Part shown: positions 13,089 through 26,129 of the stretch, one piece after another | Layout of the letters: the number at the start of each line of letters is the position of its first letter | How positions within the stretch are numbered: position 1 is the stretch's first letter | Assembly: GCA_022393335.1 (NCBI GenBank) | Contig: JAJEKB010020648.1 | Location: 489,296 to 553,295 of the forward strand | Direction: 5' to 3' | From: Macrotrachela quadricornifera | Taxonomy: Eukaryota; Rotifera; Eurotatoria; Philodinida; Philodinidae | Length of the DNA stretch: 64,000 nucleotides | Notes under the pieces: generated by a model | The model's input: only the letters and a program-made list of their open reading frames with translations | Told to the model about the DNA's origin: nothing | The model's database searches: none | Made by a program: the position numbers and the translations under genes

Positions 13089-14109
13089 ACAAAGCTTTAA
13101 CCATATTCGACACGAAAAGGTAGTCAAATTATACAGGTTGATGTCAGTCTAAGTTCAAAATTCTTTACCTTGCAATTTTAGACTCATTTGTATATAGTAA
13201 TTTCAGTCAACTTTCGTAGTAAGAATCTTACATATTAACTTATCTTAGCTGCCTCTCTGCAGTAACATTCTTCCACAGATTGATATACTTCTCAACTATG
13301 TTAAATAGCGTAGTATTTCAAATGAGTATGGATGAAATCTCTCAATTGTTAATAAATCGCATCATTATTTAACAAAAATCTAAAGAATAATTATCTGTTA
13401 TTCAATCCTAATTACTGCGATTTCTTAGTCGAAAATTTTTCGCAAGAATCCTTCGTGTACTCTTAATATTAGTATAATAAATATCACAGACGAAAATAGA
13501 AGTAAGTTCCAGGAATTATATGAATTTAATATTGTATGTTTTTCTATAACTAAGGGAAGAAAATGTTTCACAAAAAAACTGGTTATTTAGTTAATACATG
13601 AATACACAAATTTTTCTTCAGTTAAATCAAGAATTTGGATCGATTTGAAGTTTGTAAAATTTCTTTTAAAAAAGATCTACAACTATCTTTTTCATTAGGC
13701 TATCTTAGGAGACTCATCTATATTATTCCTATTAAATATTAATATTACATCTTAGTTCAAAACTCAGTTATTTATGAAATGCCATATTTATAATAATAAA
13801 TTATTTATTCTAAAAAGAAAAGTTTTTTTTTTATTATTTACTCAATATTCATGCGAAAATTTTGAATAGAAAAGTAAATGAATAAAATAAAATCTACTGA
13901 CTTCAATATATTTAATAAAATATTGGAGTATTCATTGAAAAGTTGAGATTGATTTATTGATGTGAAAGAAGAAAATAATATTTTATTAAGATTATAAAGT
14001 AAAGAAGATGAAATATGATCTGTTTGTGTTAGTGGTAATAAGATGTTGATGTAAAAATGGAAGAAAACTGTTAACACAATCACTGCAAGATTAAAAGATG
14101 AAATATGAT
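13089..14109. other. No gene seen
   Basis: AT-rich segment between the inner and outer right palindrome arms. No visible match to the equivalent left-arm segment and no supported coding exon. Confidence 0.4.
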
Positions 14110-14420
14110 ATAACTACTAGTTGGTAGTCGTAGAGAGATAAAATTTGACTACTCTTCCCTGCCGAATGGATAATCACTCTCAATATAAGAACATGTATGA
14201 CCAAAACTTCATCGCTCCTGATATAAGACTATGCATTAATTAATTTAGTTTTTTTTTTGAATAAATTGCTTTGCATTAAAAAGAAAACGACAGCTACGTT
14301 ATGAAAATATTTGAAAAATATTAATTTTGATTAATTATGATCAATTCATTATAATTAATTAATGTTGCGGAGAGCAGAAAGCTATCGAAACTGTCTATCA
14401 CATCTGTGAAACAGTAGAAA
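14110..14420. repeat. Outer right arm of the large palindrome
   Basis: Diverged inverted match to about 810-1100, including 'ctctcaatataagaacatgt', 'tccctgccgaat' and the 'attttgattaatt' block. See the left-arm entry. Confidence 0.6.
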
Positions 14421-16707
14421 CTAATTTCAACTCCTATACTTGTCAATACTCCTTTTATCTCACATTTCAAAAAATTATTTAAATAAGTTGAAAGTGTATA
14501 ATAAGTCATTGACAGCTGTCAAGCAACAATCATTGATGACAAATTGTTTCGCTCGATAGCAACGACATTTTTGTAATATATGCTCAAACTCAAGGTTAAA
14601 AAGAAAAATACAGTTACCTTATATTTACTCGATGAAATAAAACTAAAGATATAGAAAAATTTTCGTTATCTTTATTTTTTTTATTATAAAGAAAAATAAA
14701 AATCAAGTAACACTTCTAATGATGTTTACATAAATTATGAAATTCTCCAATAGAAAGGTTTTTATAAAATGGATGTGTCGAATTAAATAAAATATCTATT
14801 TTAATGAAAAAATCTTGATTTTTCTCTATGTAAAAGCCTTTTAAATATTATTGTTCAAATATTCTGATGATAGAAAAAGGATTGAAATATTGAACCAATT
14901 ATTGATCATCATAGCATGACCTCGATCGGTCCAGTTACCCATGTTTATATGACATAAAAATGATTAAAGTCTTAGAATAAAGGAAAATATATTGATTTCA
15001 ATAGTTATCTAATTTTGACAATAAATGATAAATGAATGAAATATGTTGATACAATGATATGCTAGCATTCTTGTTTCTCAATAGGAACGGTATATTTCTC
15101 TTCTACAGTAACAATCATATTTAATTCTTTTTTATTTGTAAAACAATAAATAAATCAAGGACAGAATTTTTTCGATGTATATAAATCAAAACAGAATAGA
15201 TCGATCTATCTCTTAACAAAAAGGTAAGCCTAATCTGTTAGCCTCAATTCTTATTTTTCAATGATTTCGAATCGAATGTAAATAAATATATTGCAAAATC
15301 AGCATTAATAAAAAATATTTCTGTAAATTTGTTTAAAACGATCAATTTATAGAATTATTAATTTGATATCTAATAAAATATTTTCATATGAAGTATTTTG
15401 TGAGTAATGTAAATTAGATTTCTCATCGAAAATGATTTTGAATTTCAAACAAGTTAATTTATTTAGGGCCGTCCCTTAGAAAAGTCAATTTTTCGAAATT
15501 TATACATCCACTGGTAGTCCTTATGACGAACTACAATCTGGCATAATTTGTTTTGCCAGAACGTGTATATTGGTCTTTTATTTCTGAGGATGTTTGATCG
15601 ATAGAGCTGAAATTTTTACGACATATAGAACTAATCAAGAACTTTTAGTTTTAAAGATTTCAGCTCTCTAGCTATGACTAACGATAAGATACATCGATCG
15701 AATTGAAATGCATCAAAAAATTTAGTTTTTCGTCTTTCTCAAACTCAATTTTTTTGAGCACATTGTTTACACGGGCAAGGTTTTCTTAAGAATTTCTCTT
15801 TTGCGGAAGTAAAATACTTAGATATTTCAGTTTTAGTAGTAAATTTTTGGGCATGAATTCGTGATTTTTAAAAAACAAACAAAGGGTAATTCAAAAATCG
15901 GATCCCGTGAGAACCTAGTCCTAAGGGTACTCTACAACTTGAAAACCGCCCGAACTTGTTAGCTCGTTTCCTTATTGCGAAAATCTTGCTTGCGTACGTG
16001 ATGCTTTTGACCAACAAATTGACTATAACTGGTTAGTTTATTGGAGATTTGGAGTAGATATTTCACCTATAATCTATCTTCTCCTAGATTAATATCCTCC
16101 AAAAATTTCGATGAAATCAGAAGAAAATAAAACAATGTTCGTTTCTGAGGGGGGGGGGGCAGGATCTCCTTAATGCAAGATGAAATTCTAAATGAAATGT
16201 ATCAGATAAACTTGTTATAATTTTAATTTCTATCGTATTAGATTAACTTACGATCTTCGAAAATCATTTGTTATTATTAATCATTTCATATATGTAACGT
16301 TAATCGGTAAATAGTTAATTAAAGGACATTAATGGATCTAATAAACTTATAATTATTGATATTGTTCAACAAGTCGTCTAGGCATAATATAATCTACATT
16401 CAATAGGTGCTACTTACTATCATATATAATACTAATGATTTCAGAATTCTGATTGTTTTCAGATTATGAATATTATACTGATGTTGAACTGTTATTCCAT
16501 GTAGCATAAGCAGACGTTAGGAAAATTTCAAAGTTTTAGAATGAGATCATCGAAAGAGTTAGTGGATAAACTCAATTCACTTGTAATAATTTGACATAAC
16601 TTTTTATAGGTATATTGGAGATGCAATCTTACACATTGTTCTTTGTGAAAAATTTATCATATTTTAAAAACAGTGATCAATATTTTAACTTTGTGTTCTA
16701 TCTAAAC
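14421..16707. other. No gene seen; contains an 11-G run
   Basis: No coding exon could be supported. An uninterrupted run of 11 G at 16149-16159 stands out in this AT-rich sequence. The tract 15465-15960 has more balanced composition and may be an old repeat, but no ends were found. Confidence 0.35.
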
Positions 16708-17830
16708 AAGTAACGCTCGTCAACGATGACTCGCTTAACCCTCAGCATGAGCAAATCTCCTATATTTTACGATTTCTGAAACCAAAGCTATCAATCTTAA
16801 ATTCGAAAAATATCAACTGCTCACGATTTTTTCATCATAGATAACATTCTTTGACTTTTATGGAGCATTGATAGCGTACTAACATAAGTCACCTGGAGTA
16901 TTAGTTCAATCGGAGTTAGAACGAAAAACTGAGACGAAACGTAACGTTCTCATTGATTTCAGCTAACGAGGAAACCTTACGAAGCGTTCAAAGAGTTTAG
17001 AGTTCATCTTTTGACCATAAGTAGACCTCAATGAAGTATGAAACATCCCAAAAGGATAATGGCTCTTAGTTCTTTTATCCTGAATTATAGGCATTTTACT
17101 GAAATTTCAAGCTATAGCATAGTATCTATCAATAAATCGAATGACAATGTTTTCGTCTGAAATTTTGCCCATAAACAGGTCTGGCTGTGAGTAGAATGCT
17201 CTGAAAAACTCAGCTGAAAAAAATGTCTCCTTCTCGAGATATTAAAATCCAAAAAGCCAGAAAACATCACCATTCTTTGTGAGATATGAGTGATATTTTG
17301 GATTTGAATATCTTGAGGAGAAAACATTCTACCCACAACTAGACCTGTCTATAGGCAAAGTTTCAGGCCAAAGCAATGTCATTGTATTTATTTATAAATA
17401 ATATAGTTTAATGATACTACGCCAACGAAGAGAAAGGCGAACCTGGATCGATGGATCCACCCGAGCCCTACAAAAATATTGATATATTTCAGTGATACTA
17501 CTTGGTATCATTAAAGTATATTAATTTTATCGTAGGATCCAGCAGGATCCAGGATCCGCTTTCCCCCTTAGCTAAACTCCTTGAACACTTCCAAAGAATC
17601 CCTCGTAAGTTGCTCTAGCCTGATCTTGTACTCTGAGCAAACACACATTAGAGTTATGTTTTTTCATATGACTTTCCCGCCTCAGTCAAGAAAACAGGGA
17701 GAAAGCATTTCGCCCCAAATTTTCATCATGATTTACGGTAGCATTTGTTCGTTACGATCTCCTGATATAAGAAAAAAGACATGGTGTTCGAAATTAAGTG
17801 AACAACTCCTAGTCTCCATCCTGCTCATTC
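16708..17830 (+). repeat. Dispersed repeat family R2, copy A
   Basis: About 590 bp of this segment matches the reverse complement of 61690-62280. The match runs from the terminus aagtaacgctcgtc through 'gactcgcttaaccctca', 'gattgatagttttggttt' (reverse complement) and 'gcatttgttcgttacgatct' to about 17830. Copy A is interrupted at about 16973-17612 by extra DNA that copy B lacks. No protein is visible. The terminus agtaacgctcgt is shared with repeat family R1 at 41286 and 60600-61100. Confidence 0.7.
17125..17400. repeat. Foldback element nested in R2 copy A
   Basis: 17140-17235 pairs with 17240-17390 as an imperfect hairpin. Examples are 'aaacaggtctggctgtgagt' against 'acccacaactagacctgtct', and 'ctcgagatattaaaatcc' against 'ggatttgaatatcttgag'. 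It lies inside the segment missing from copy B, so it is part of a later insertion. Confidence 0.7.
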
Positions 17831-18710
17831 CGCGAGAAACCCTAAAAGGATCTCTCAGGATCTTGAATCTCAAAGATCCTATCAGATTTTATTCAGGATC
17901 CTGTTCAAGTTTTTTTCAGGTACTTGCTCAGATATGTTCCTGAAGTGCCGATGATGAATTCTGCTAGGATTTCATCTAGATCCTTGAAAAGATCTTTAAA
18001 AGATTATGAGGAAGTATTTTTTGCTAAGATTCGTTTAGATTTACACCGAAGTCTCAACTAAATCCTCGCTAATAAGTCTCATCAGGATCATTAACACATC
18101 AGTCTAGGATTTTAGCAAGAAAATGAAAGAATCCTTCTGAAGCGAGGCGCAGCAATCCTGTAGGTTTCCTATTAGAAATATCTTCAGAACTTTTTAAGAA
18201 TAGATGCTTTCAGGCTTGTACAAGTTGTAATCAAGAAGAACATCAAAGGATCTGACTAAGATCTTTGAAGACTATTATATGTTGTGTTTATCCATGTTCG
18301 CTTCTTGAAAAAATATAAAAGATTCTTCAGCTAATGAACCAAAATTTCAGGATCCTAACAGGAATTATAGATACGATTTCGTTAACTGTACGTAAGTTTT
18401 AGTTATGCTCTAGAACCTGCTATGAGACCTCTGGTTAGGATTATACGTGTATTACTTGAAAATCTTTTCAAAGATAATACAAGATGGCTCTAATCAGTAT
18501 CTTACCAAGATTTGATCAAGACCTTTCCCAGAACGCTTCAGGAATAAGCATTACGAATCTTGAGAATGTAATACAAATATAATTAAGATCTTGATGAGAA
18601 AATACAAGGATCATCCCAGGCTCAACTATAGAATGTATAAAGAGTGTAGTTTTCCAGATCCTATGAAGATTTGTGACTACGTAGTTATGTTAAGGATCCT
18701 GTCAAGAATG
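17520..18710. repeat. Tract rich in GGATC / AGGATCCT
   Basis: 'Ggatc', 'gatcc' or 'aggatcct' recurs tens of times over about 1.2 kb, with three close copies at 17535-17560 and others through 18700. Spacing is irregular, as in a decayed short-period repeat. No coding exon was supported; the open frame at 17581-17943 has no family features. Confidence 0.5.
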
Positions 18711-19392
18711 TATGAAATAACTTCATCAATTTTTTTTATTTATTTTCTTATGAAATTTAATTCAATTTTTTTAAATGCATGTATCATAATAAAATTTCAA
18801 TATCAATTGTGAGAAAATTTGAATCAAAATCAATAAAAAAATTTCTATTTCATCTTGCAAAACTTTCATTGTTAATTGAACATAATAAAGTTGATGTTTA
18901 TCCTATAGCTTCTTTACGTTTTAGTTGTTTTTCTGTGCCCTTGTGTAATGACTTAATGGTTCTCACTAGCTATTCATGTGTATGTAAGTACGATTAAATA
19001 AGAAATAAAAAAATACATTTAAATATATTTTGAAGCGACTTATCATGAACAAATAAAAATTTAATTCATTTTTTTCTGAATTGAACAAATGATTAAAAAA
19101 AATTAGTTTTTAAAAAAATTAAACTATATCGATGATAAGAATAATTGATAACATATAAATAAATAATATTTTGAATCCATTAAATTATTTAAAAAAAATA
19201 ATTATTAAATTCTGAATTGAAAAAAATTTAAAAATAAGAATAACAAAATAATTTAACACATAGAATTGACTTAATGACAACAAGTTTTAAACAGACTTAT
19301 CAAATTTAGGATCGAGAAGTAGTTAAGAAATAAAGAATGACAAGAAGAAAGCAACCTAAAAATGACTTCTCTCATCATCTCTAAACAAGAAC

Positions 19393-19470
19393 ACAGCCCA
19401 GCTTGGTTAGCTGTTCAGTTCATGAACTGAAGGTCTAGAGATCAATACTCTATGTGTTCAAATTTTATCT
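19393..19470 (+). repeat. tRNA-like sequence (SINE-type), copy 1
   Basis: An A-box-like 'ttggttagctgttcag' and a B-box-like 'gttcaaatt' are spaced as in a tRNA gene. The whole segment resembles the minus strand of 51361-51430, with 'ggtctagagatca' identical in both. It does not fold into an obviously intact cloverleaf, so it is called a tRNA-derived repeat rather than a tRNA. Confidence 0.4.
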
Positions 19471-20576
19471 GTTCTGTTTAGAAAACCTGCTATAATTCTG
19501 CCACTATTACGTAGGTAAACTATTTTCCTTAAAAAAATGTACTTTCAATTTTCTAAAATTAGATTGATTGCAACAACAAAAACGCAAAACTTCTAAATCG
19601 AAAACAACAACCGATTATAAAACCTAACCTAAATATCAATAAAATTTATGAAAAATACAAATGACAAACATCCTTCAACGAACAATCACCCATAAAAAAC
19701 TCATCAAATTCATGTCTTTTTTAATCTTATTCATCCTTTATACCTTCCAGTAAAGAAATTGTTTTTTAAAATCTACAAAAATTCATTTACCATTTGATAT
19801 CTTAATACAAAATCCATAAATTTTATTATTATTCTAGATATAGTAAAAATATGAAATAAAATTTCTCTCAATTTATTTTAATTTGATTTTATATTAGATT
19901 AAGTCATTCTTAACCTTCAAAGCCAAATGAGAATCGTCGTAGTCAACGTAACATCTAGATATTGACAGCTATACTTACGACTGCTAAATGAAATTACCAT
20001 TGCAAAATATTTTATATAGAATTTGTAACAGTGTAATTATTTAGCAGGAATCAAAATCCGGTTCATGGCAGCTATATGCACTCTCATGCTTTTTCTAATT
20101 AAAGGCCAGAAAAAGTCGATTTTTTAAAAGTATATATTTTCAAGAACAGAAAACTTTGACTAGGAAAATAATATCAAAATAACTATAAATAACCGGTGTT
20201 CGTAGATTTTTGAGGTAGGTAACCTGATGTTCCTAGCTGTTCACAGATGTTTGTGGATGTTCGTAGGTACAAAACACCAGAGTTCTCTATAACAACCAGT
20301 TCAAAAGCGGTGGTTGTGAGAATAAATTTGAAAGCTCTATCTGTCGGTATATGAAAACCAAGGCTACCTCTTCTTTCAGTGTGTTCGCAGGTGTTCGTGT
20401 ATCTTACAGATACCCCGTGAGTTCTGGCGAGAAAAAAGAGACAAAGATAAGATATTGTTGCTCTGAAATATCTTTACTTTGTAGAATACATACATATTAA
20501 AAAAGATCCACATAATAAATATAGATAAGAGAATAACACAGAAGAGAAAAAAAAGATTCTTACACAGTTGGCAAAG

Positions 20577-20584
20577 TATATAAG
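20577..20584 (+). promoter_or_regulatory. Candidate TATA box of the NHL gene
   Basis: TATATAAG lies 114 bp before the ATG at 20698, directly before a short GC-rich patch (gacggcgccgc) at about 20584-20594. A transcription start near 20610 would fit a single first exon beginning at 20698. Confidence 0.35.
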
Positions 20585-20697
20585 ACGGCGCCGCATTGTA
20601 TAACCGTTAACGAATTCTTTTTCACGTATATTATTATCATTCCAGATTGAAAAATAACCACTGAACGAAAACTTTATCGGCAGCATTGGAAAACGTC

Positions 20698-23600
20698 ATG
20701 TCAAAGTGGAGCAATGAGGGTGTAACAGTGGCAGGAAATGGCAAACTAGGAAAGGTCGACTGCCAGTTAAATAAACCAAAGGGAATATTTATTGATCAAT
20801 ACGATAACTTGTATGTAGCGGATGCGAACAATCACCGTGTACAAAAATTTGTACCTGATTTAAGTGTGGGAGAGACAATTGCCGGTGATAACAGCGGATA
20901 TGAACTGGCTTCAAACCATTTACAGTGTCCAACGAGTGTGTTTGTTGATTCCGCCGGTAATTTATTTGTTGCTGATACGAAGAACAACCAAATACAGAAA
21001 TTTCCAACGAACAGCAAACAAGGTATAACAGTAGTTAAATGCAAAAGTCCTAGAGCAATTTTTGTTACTAAACATGATGATCTATACGTATCCACCTCCG
21101 ATAACGTGTTAAAATACTCATTATCAAATTCGACCCATGGAACAGTTGTTGCTGAAAATCTTAACGATGCCCGCGGCATCTTTGTTGCAGAAGGTAAACT
21201 GGGTAATAATGATTTATATGTAGCAGATCGAGGTCATCACTGTATTCAAAAATTTATTCATGGCTCAGATACAAGCGGGGTAACTGTATGGGGTGTTAAA
21301 GGGGAAAAAAGTTCAGATTCGAATCATTTAAACTTTCCAAACGATCTTATACTTGATTTCTTTGGCAATATGTACATTGCAGATCATGGTAATCATCGTA
21401 TTCAGAAAGTGAAGGTACAAGCTGGAACAGCGGAAACAATAGCTGGAATAACTAGTCGAAAAATTAAAGATAATTACCATCTTCACTATCCTAAGAGTGT
21501 TGCATTTGATTCAAAACAGAATTTATACGTTAGTGATGCCTACAATCGTGTACAGAAATTTCTACTTAAAGGTTAGGATATTAATTTTAATTAAAAGTGC
21601 AAGAAGAATGTTTTTAACCGAGCTTTCTGTCATCTTCTATCATTAATCACTAGCTTGTATTAAGAAATAACTAGATGCTACTCTCTAGAAGTTCTTCATA
21701 TTAAGCGCATCTTGAGTGTATTTAATAGAAGAGACATTCGTAGTGAGAGAAACCCATTGAAATACCCTTTTTTATAACTCATTTATTTTTAAGAAGGTAT
21801 TTTACGGGTCCTCCTATAGCCTTTTAGGAGCAAATTGTACCGAATAAAAAACGAATAATGTTCATTGAAACTCTTTGATACTTCTACCATTCTCATCTTC
21901 CACTGATAATTGGTATCGTGCCTGAAAATTCTCAAAAACCTCAAGGAACATTCAGAGGGAATTAATATCTTGAATAATGCAAAAGAGCTGATCGAATCTG
22001 AAGTAATATAGAGAAAACTCTTGTTTTTATAGTGTGAATGATGGAGGCAGTGCAGAAATCTGCTTTTCTGATAGAGTCCAGAATGTCGTCCTCACCAAGT
22101 TCAGTAGTGATCTTCTATTGTTCTCTTATTCATTATCTCTTGTTCGTTTTCGGCTCTAACACTTTGTGTATATGATAAAAGTTTAGAAGAAACAGTAGCT
22201 GATGAGTTTGACGAACCTGATATGGTCGATGCAGAAACCAATGAACATGTACCAACGACTGTTAATGATAATCTCAAGAATAAATCCATTCCAGAATTAT
22301 TAGATGAACTTCGTACTAGCTTAGGTACGTTAAACTTCAGTATTTTGATGAGTGAATACATGCATTTCTTTTGATTTTTTTGTAGATGATATATTTAAAT
22401 GGGAGAGTGATCCTAACAAGATCCCGGCTAGTCGTCTTCCAGATTTAGCGTATTTTCATCTTCTTGAAACTTGTGATGAATTTGAAAAGCATGAAGTTAA
22501 GCATGGGCAAATTGATATAAAAAAAATGATTGAAATAATGGAAAACCTAACAAAACCACGTTTTCTTAATTTTGATGATGTTAGAGATTACTGGATTGGA
22601 ATCGATGAATCGTTAAAAAGGAATCCTAAAACATCCACTATTCTCTATACGATTTTACGTTCATTCAAAGGTAAGTCATCCATTAATTTAATTATACGAT
22701 CTGACATTCTGCATTTCTTTTGTAACAAAATTTTCTACTTCTTCTTCTCTAGATAATTTGTCTTGAAATTTTAGGGCGAGAACTACCTATCGCCTAAAAG
22801 CTTTCAAAAAAATAGTGTGCCCGTTTCAGAGTTCATATGAACTAGCGGGTCGTTCAAATTTTCCGCACAGTGAATACAAGAGAAGAAACAGTACGAAATT
22901 CTAATATCATGTGAAAGAACAAATTGTGTCTTAGAAGTAGCGAACATCTATATTTATGCAAAAAAGGACATCTCCTTTTGAAACATGTTCAAAAAAAACG
23001 TCGGATTGAAGATACATATTTTTTTGATTGCAAGACTACATTATACTTCGTTTGTCTTGCACAGGAACAAGAACTAAACCAGTCTATACAACAATTTTAT
23101 TGGATTCAATTGAAGATTATATCAACGAAAAATCGCCAGAAACACAGTTGCTACTTATAGTCATTGAAAGTTTTGGTTTCTATGCCTGGTGTAATTATTT
23201 TCGTTCTATACTGACTCACATTCTGACAAAAGAAGCACAGAAAATATCAATGGTTTTCGTAACATATATGATCAAAATAATTGAAACAACGCAGCGTAAT
23301 TATAGTAGCACCTCACACACAACGGCAGCATTACCATCTGACGGCACATCCGAAAACACAACTACAGCTAAAAAACAAAGTTTAAAGGTAGTTCATGCAA
23401 CTTCCTCATTAATATATGACGATTTAATGGCAGAAATTAAGCTTCAATTTGGAGATCATCAGATTAATTCGCGACGCGTATTTCATCCATGCTGTGTTGC
23501 CCGTAGCAAAAATACTCCATATTCAACGTTATTAAAGGCATTTATAGAAGCTTTGGGACTCGAAAAATCTGTCGAACTTGTATCCGATGACAGATTTCGT

Positions 23601-24252
23601 GTACGTTTGTTCCGGAAAATGCAGTCATCCGCTTGTATAACAAAAGGTAAGGTCGTATTATATTTCTTCTAAAGATAGAAATCATCCAGCATGACAGCTA
23701 TAACGTCACAACAAACTATTTGTCTAGTTTCTATCAGAGCTCCAAAGGATAGTCTCTTGTTGTTCCGTGCTATAGCGCACACTTGTGCTACGTGACTAAA
23801 ACTCGCAAGGAGTGCATGTATTTTTATCTCATTGCTTGATTGTCCAACAATGAAATGAAAAATTATGCGCTTCATGCAAATTCAAGCGACATAGCAGAGG
23901 CGTACACCATAGCGGGGGACTATCTTGAGGGTGAGGGTTCCATATAAACACTTTTCACACTTCCTGATCAATAACTTTTTTCTGTTCTACCATTCTAGGT
24001 CAACGATATAATGAAATGTGTAAAGCATTCAAAGAACGTGAAGGTGAGCAAGTCTTTTTATTGCTAGTAGTTATATTCACTGTACACATTGAGACTAAAA
24101 CGATTTCAGGAGTCTACTAAACAATTTTCACCATTTTCAAAATAGATAGTTTTATTAAACGAGAGACGCCGTACTATATTAATTCCGTATGTTTTCTATC
24201 AGAATTTGCTATGTGTTTGACGGATTACAATCGAAAACCCGGATTCTTCTAA
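20698..24252 (+). CDS. NHL-repeat beta-propeller protein with unrecognised C-terminal half
   Basis: Six exons: 20698-21571, 22187-22324, 22386-22670, 23065-23646, 23999-24043, 24146-24252. All internal junctions are phase 1 after a G with GT..AG introns, and the frame closes at TAA, giving 676 residues. Residues 1-291 are about six NHL blades with the motif 'P-x-G-[IV]-x-[IV]-D...NLYVADxxNHRVQKF', a six-bladed propeller that usually binds protein or RNA. Residues 292-676 match nothing recognised: an acidic linker, a helical segment, a Ser/Thr-rich stretch near the middle of exon 4, then a basic block. An alternative reading is that the NHL exon begins at a phase-1 acceptor (20682-20683) after a further upstream exon. 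The downstream exons are joined from splice logic alone and are less certain than the propeller. Confidence 0.7.
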
Positions 24253-25258
24253 TGCATCCAAGATTTTATACCTACTTAAATCCAAGAAAGGTCGTTTTTC
24301 AAAACAAAAACAGGCTTTGCGGAATGTACACTTATGAAAAAGTTATTATTCGGATAGGATTCACCGGAGAAAATATAACTGAATAGTGTTTCTATACTAC
24401 ATGATGGATTTCAATTTTCATATTGTGAATTCTCTAGAAAACATCAAAGTCTACAATTCAGAACTAATCAACGATTTTCACCTATTACGATCGCAAACGC
24501 AGAGCATTCCTACAGGGGATCCTTTACTTGCTGTTGGTATTTTCTGCAGATCTCAAAACCGCAGTAGGCGAATTATGAAAACCGACCAGAGCCAGTTGAG
24601 AAAAAATATAAGTTTCTGTTTAAAATCCATCGTATTTAGAACAGTGGTACAATGATTATCGGATCGATGACTTAGGTAGCATGTGTTTTCTAGCCCTTCG
24701 AAATGCCGGCACCGAAACAGAGAGCTTTGGCAATGTGTTAGCCCATAGAAGTGAGATTACACGCATATATCGAGAGATCATATTACACTAAAGAAATTTC
24801 TTACGTAGTTCGAGTTTTATTATGCGAGTTTTATGTCGTTTATTTGTTAGCGGAAGATTCTTTGTTTATTAAAGAAAGTAACGAAGAGATTTGAGGAAAC
24901 GACACTTTCTTTTTATGTTGTTAAAGCGATAAAATGAACAAAAAAATGACTGCTTACAATAAATGTTGATTCTTGATCCTATTTGTATGCGGGCAACTGT
25001 TTCAAGCATTCAGCTAAACTACTCGCCTATTGAATGGTTGCTATTTTCCTTCGCAATCTCAAACGAATGCGAATTCAAACATTCTCCCGTGGATACACGG
25101 GAAGAACTATTTCAGCTCGGCCGAAAACAGTTTTCGTATCAAACTATTTTTAATTAAGTAAAGAATCGTTTCCAGGCAGAACCATGTTTTAGAGGTTCTG
25201 TTTTTAACCCATGGGCCGAACTGCCAAAAACGTACTACAAAACGCCATTTTTTTTCAG

Positions 25259-26119
25259 AGTGGAGTAGCAATGGTATAACAGTCGCAGGAAATGGTACAT
25301 GCGGATCATCGAGCACTCAACTTCATTCTCCATACGGATTATATATAGATCAAGACGATAATCTTTACGTATCGGACGATCTCAATCATCGAGTACAAAA
25401 GTTTAAACCAAATTCAAATGTAGGAGTGACAGTGGCAGGTGGCAATGGTCAGGGAAAGGCTTTACATCAACTGAAGAAACCAAAGGGAGTCTTTGTCGAT
25501 TCAGCTGGTAACATATTTGTTGCTGATCGATCCAATAATCGAATTCAAAAATGGGAAAAAAGCAGCACTAAAGGTGTCACAGTGGCTGAATGTACAAGCC
25601 CTTTTCATGTCGTTGTGAATAAACGTGGTGATCTATATGTGTCAGCAATGGATGGTGTTATAAAATATGCTTTAGATTCAAAAGTAGGAACAGTTGTAAC
25701 GAAAGATTTGACCAGTCCAGCTGGCATCTGTGTTGTAGAAGATGATCAAGTTGGTGACATTTTGTATGTAGCAGAGTACGACAAGTGTTGCATAAAAAAG
25801 TTTGTTATTAATTCGAATACGGATGGAGAAACTGTATTTAGTGGAAAACACGGTGTCGATGCATATGATTCAAAGGTTCTATACAATGTTACAGCTGATT
25901 CTTCTGGAAATTTTTTATACACTGTTGACAGTAGTAGTCATCACGTACAGCGAGTGAATCTGAGAAATGGAACAACAGAAAGAATAGCTGGTGTTACTAA
26001 TAAAAAAGGAAGCGATGATAAACATTTCAACTATCCGACAAGTCTTGCATTTGATTCGAAACGAAATTTATATGTTACTGATAAAAACAATTGTCGGGTA
26101 CAACAATTTTTATTCGAAG
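25259..26119 (+). pseudogene. Second NHL-propeller exon, probably an incomplete duplicate
   Basis: After a strong acceptor (tttttttcag) at 25258, an 861-bp phase 1-1 exon encodes 287 residues of NHL repeats. It is clearly related to the propeller at 20698-21571: WSSNGITVAGNG against WSNEGVTVAGNG, and the same last blade. It ends at the same kind of donor, GAAG|gtaaaa at 26120. No upstream start exon and no counterparts of the four downstream exons of the first gene were found before 28.5 kb. It may be a partial tandem duplicate, or an exon of a gene whose other exons were missed. The exon itself has no stop or frameshift. Confidence 0.6.
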
Positions 26120-26129
26120 GTAAAAATGT

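Noticed and set aside
17581..17943. 120-codon open frame in the GGATC-rich tract
   Set aside because: Spans the boundary between repeat copy A and the GGATC tract; no protein family features.
19393..19470. Genuine tRNA gene
   Set aside because: A and B boxes are degenerate and acceptor and anticodon stems do not pair convincingly; called a tRNA-like repeat instead.
23669..23875. Minus-strand open frame inside the NHL gene
   Set aside because: Lies in an intron of the plus-strand gene model, begins at the exon edge and has no recognisable features.
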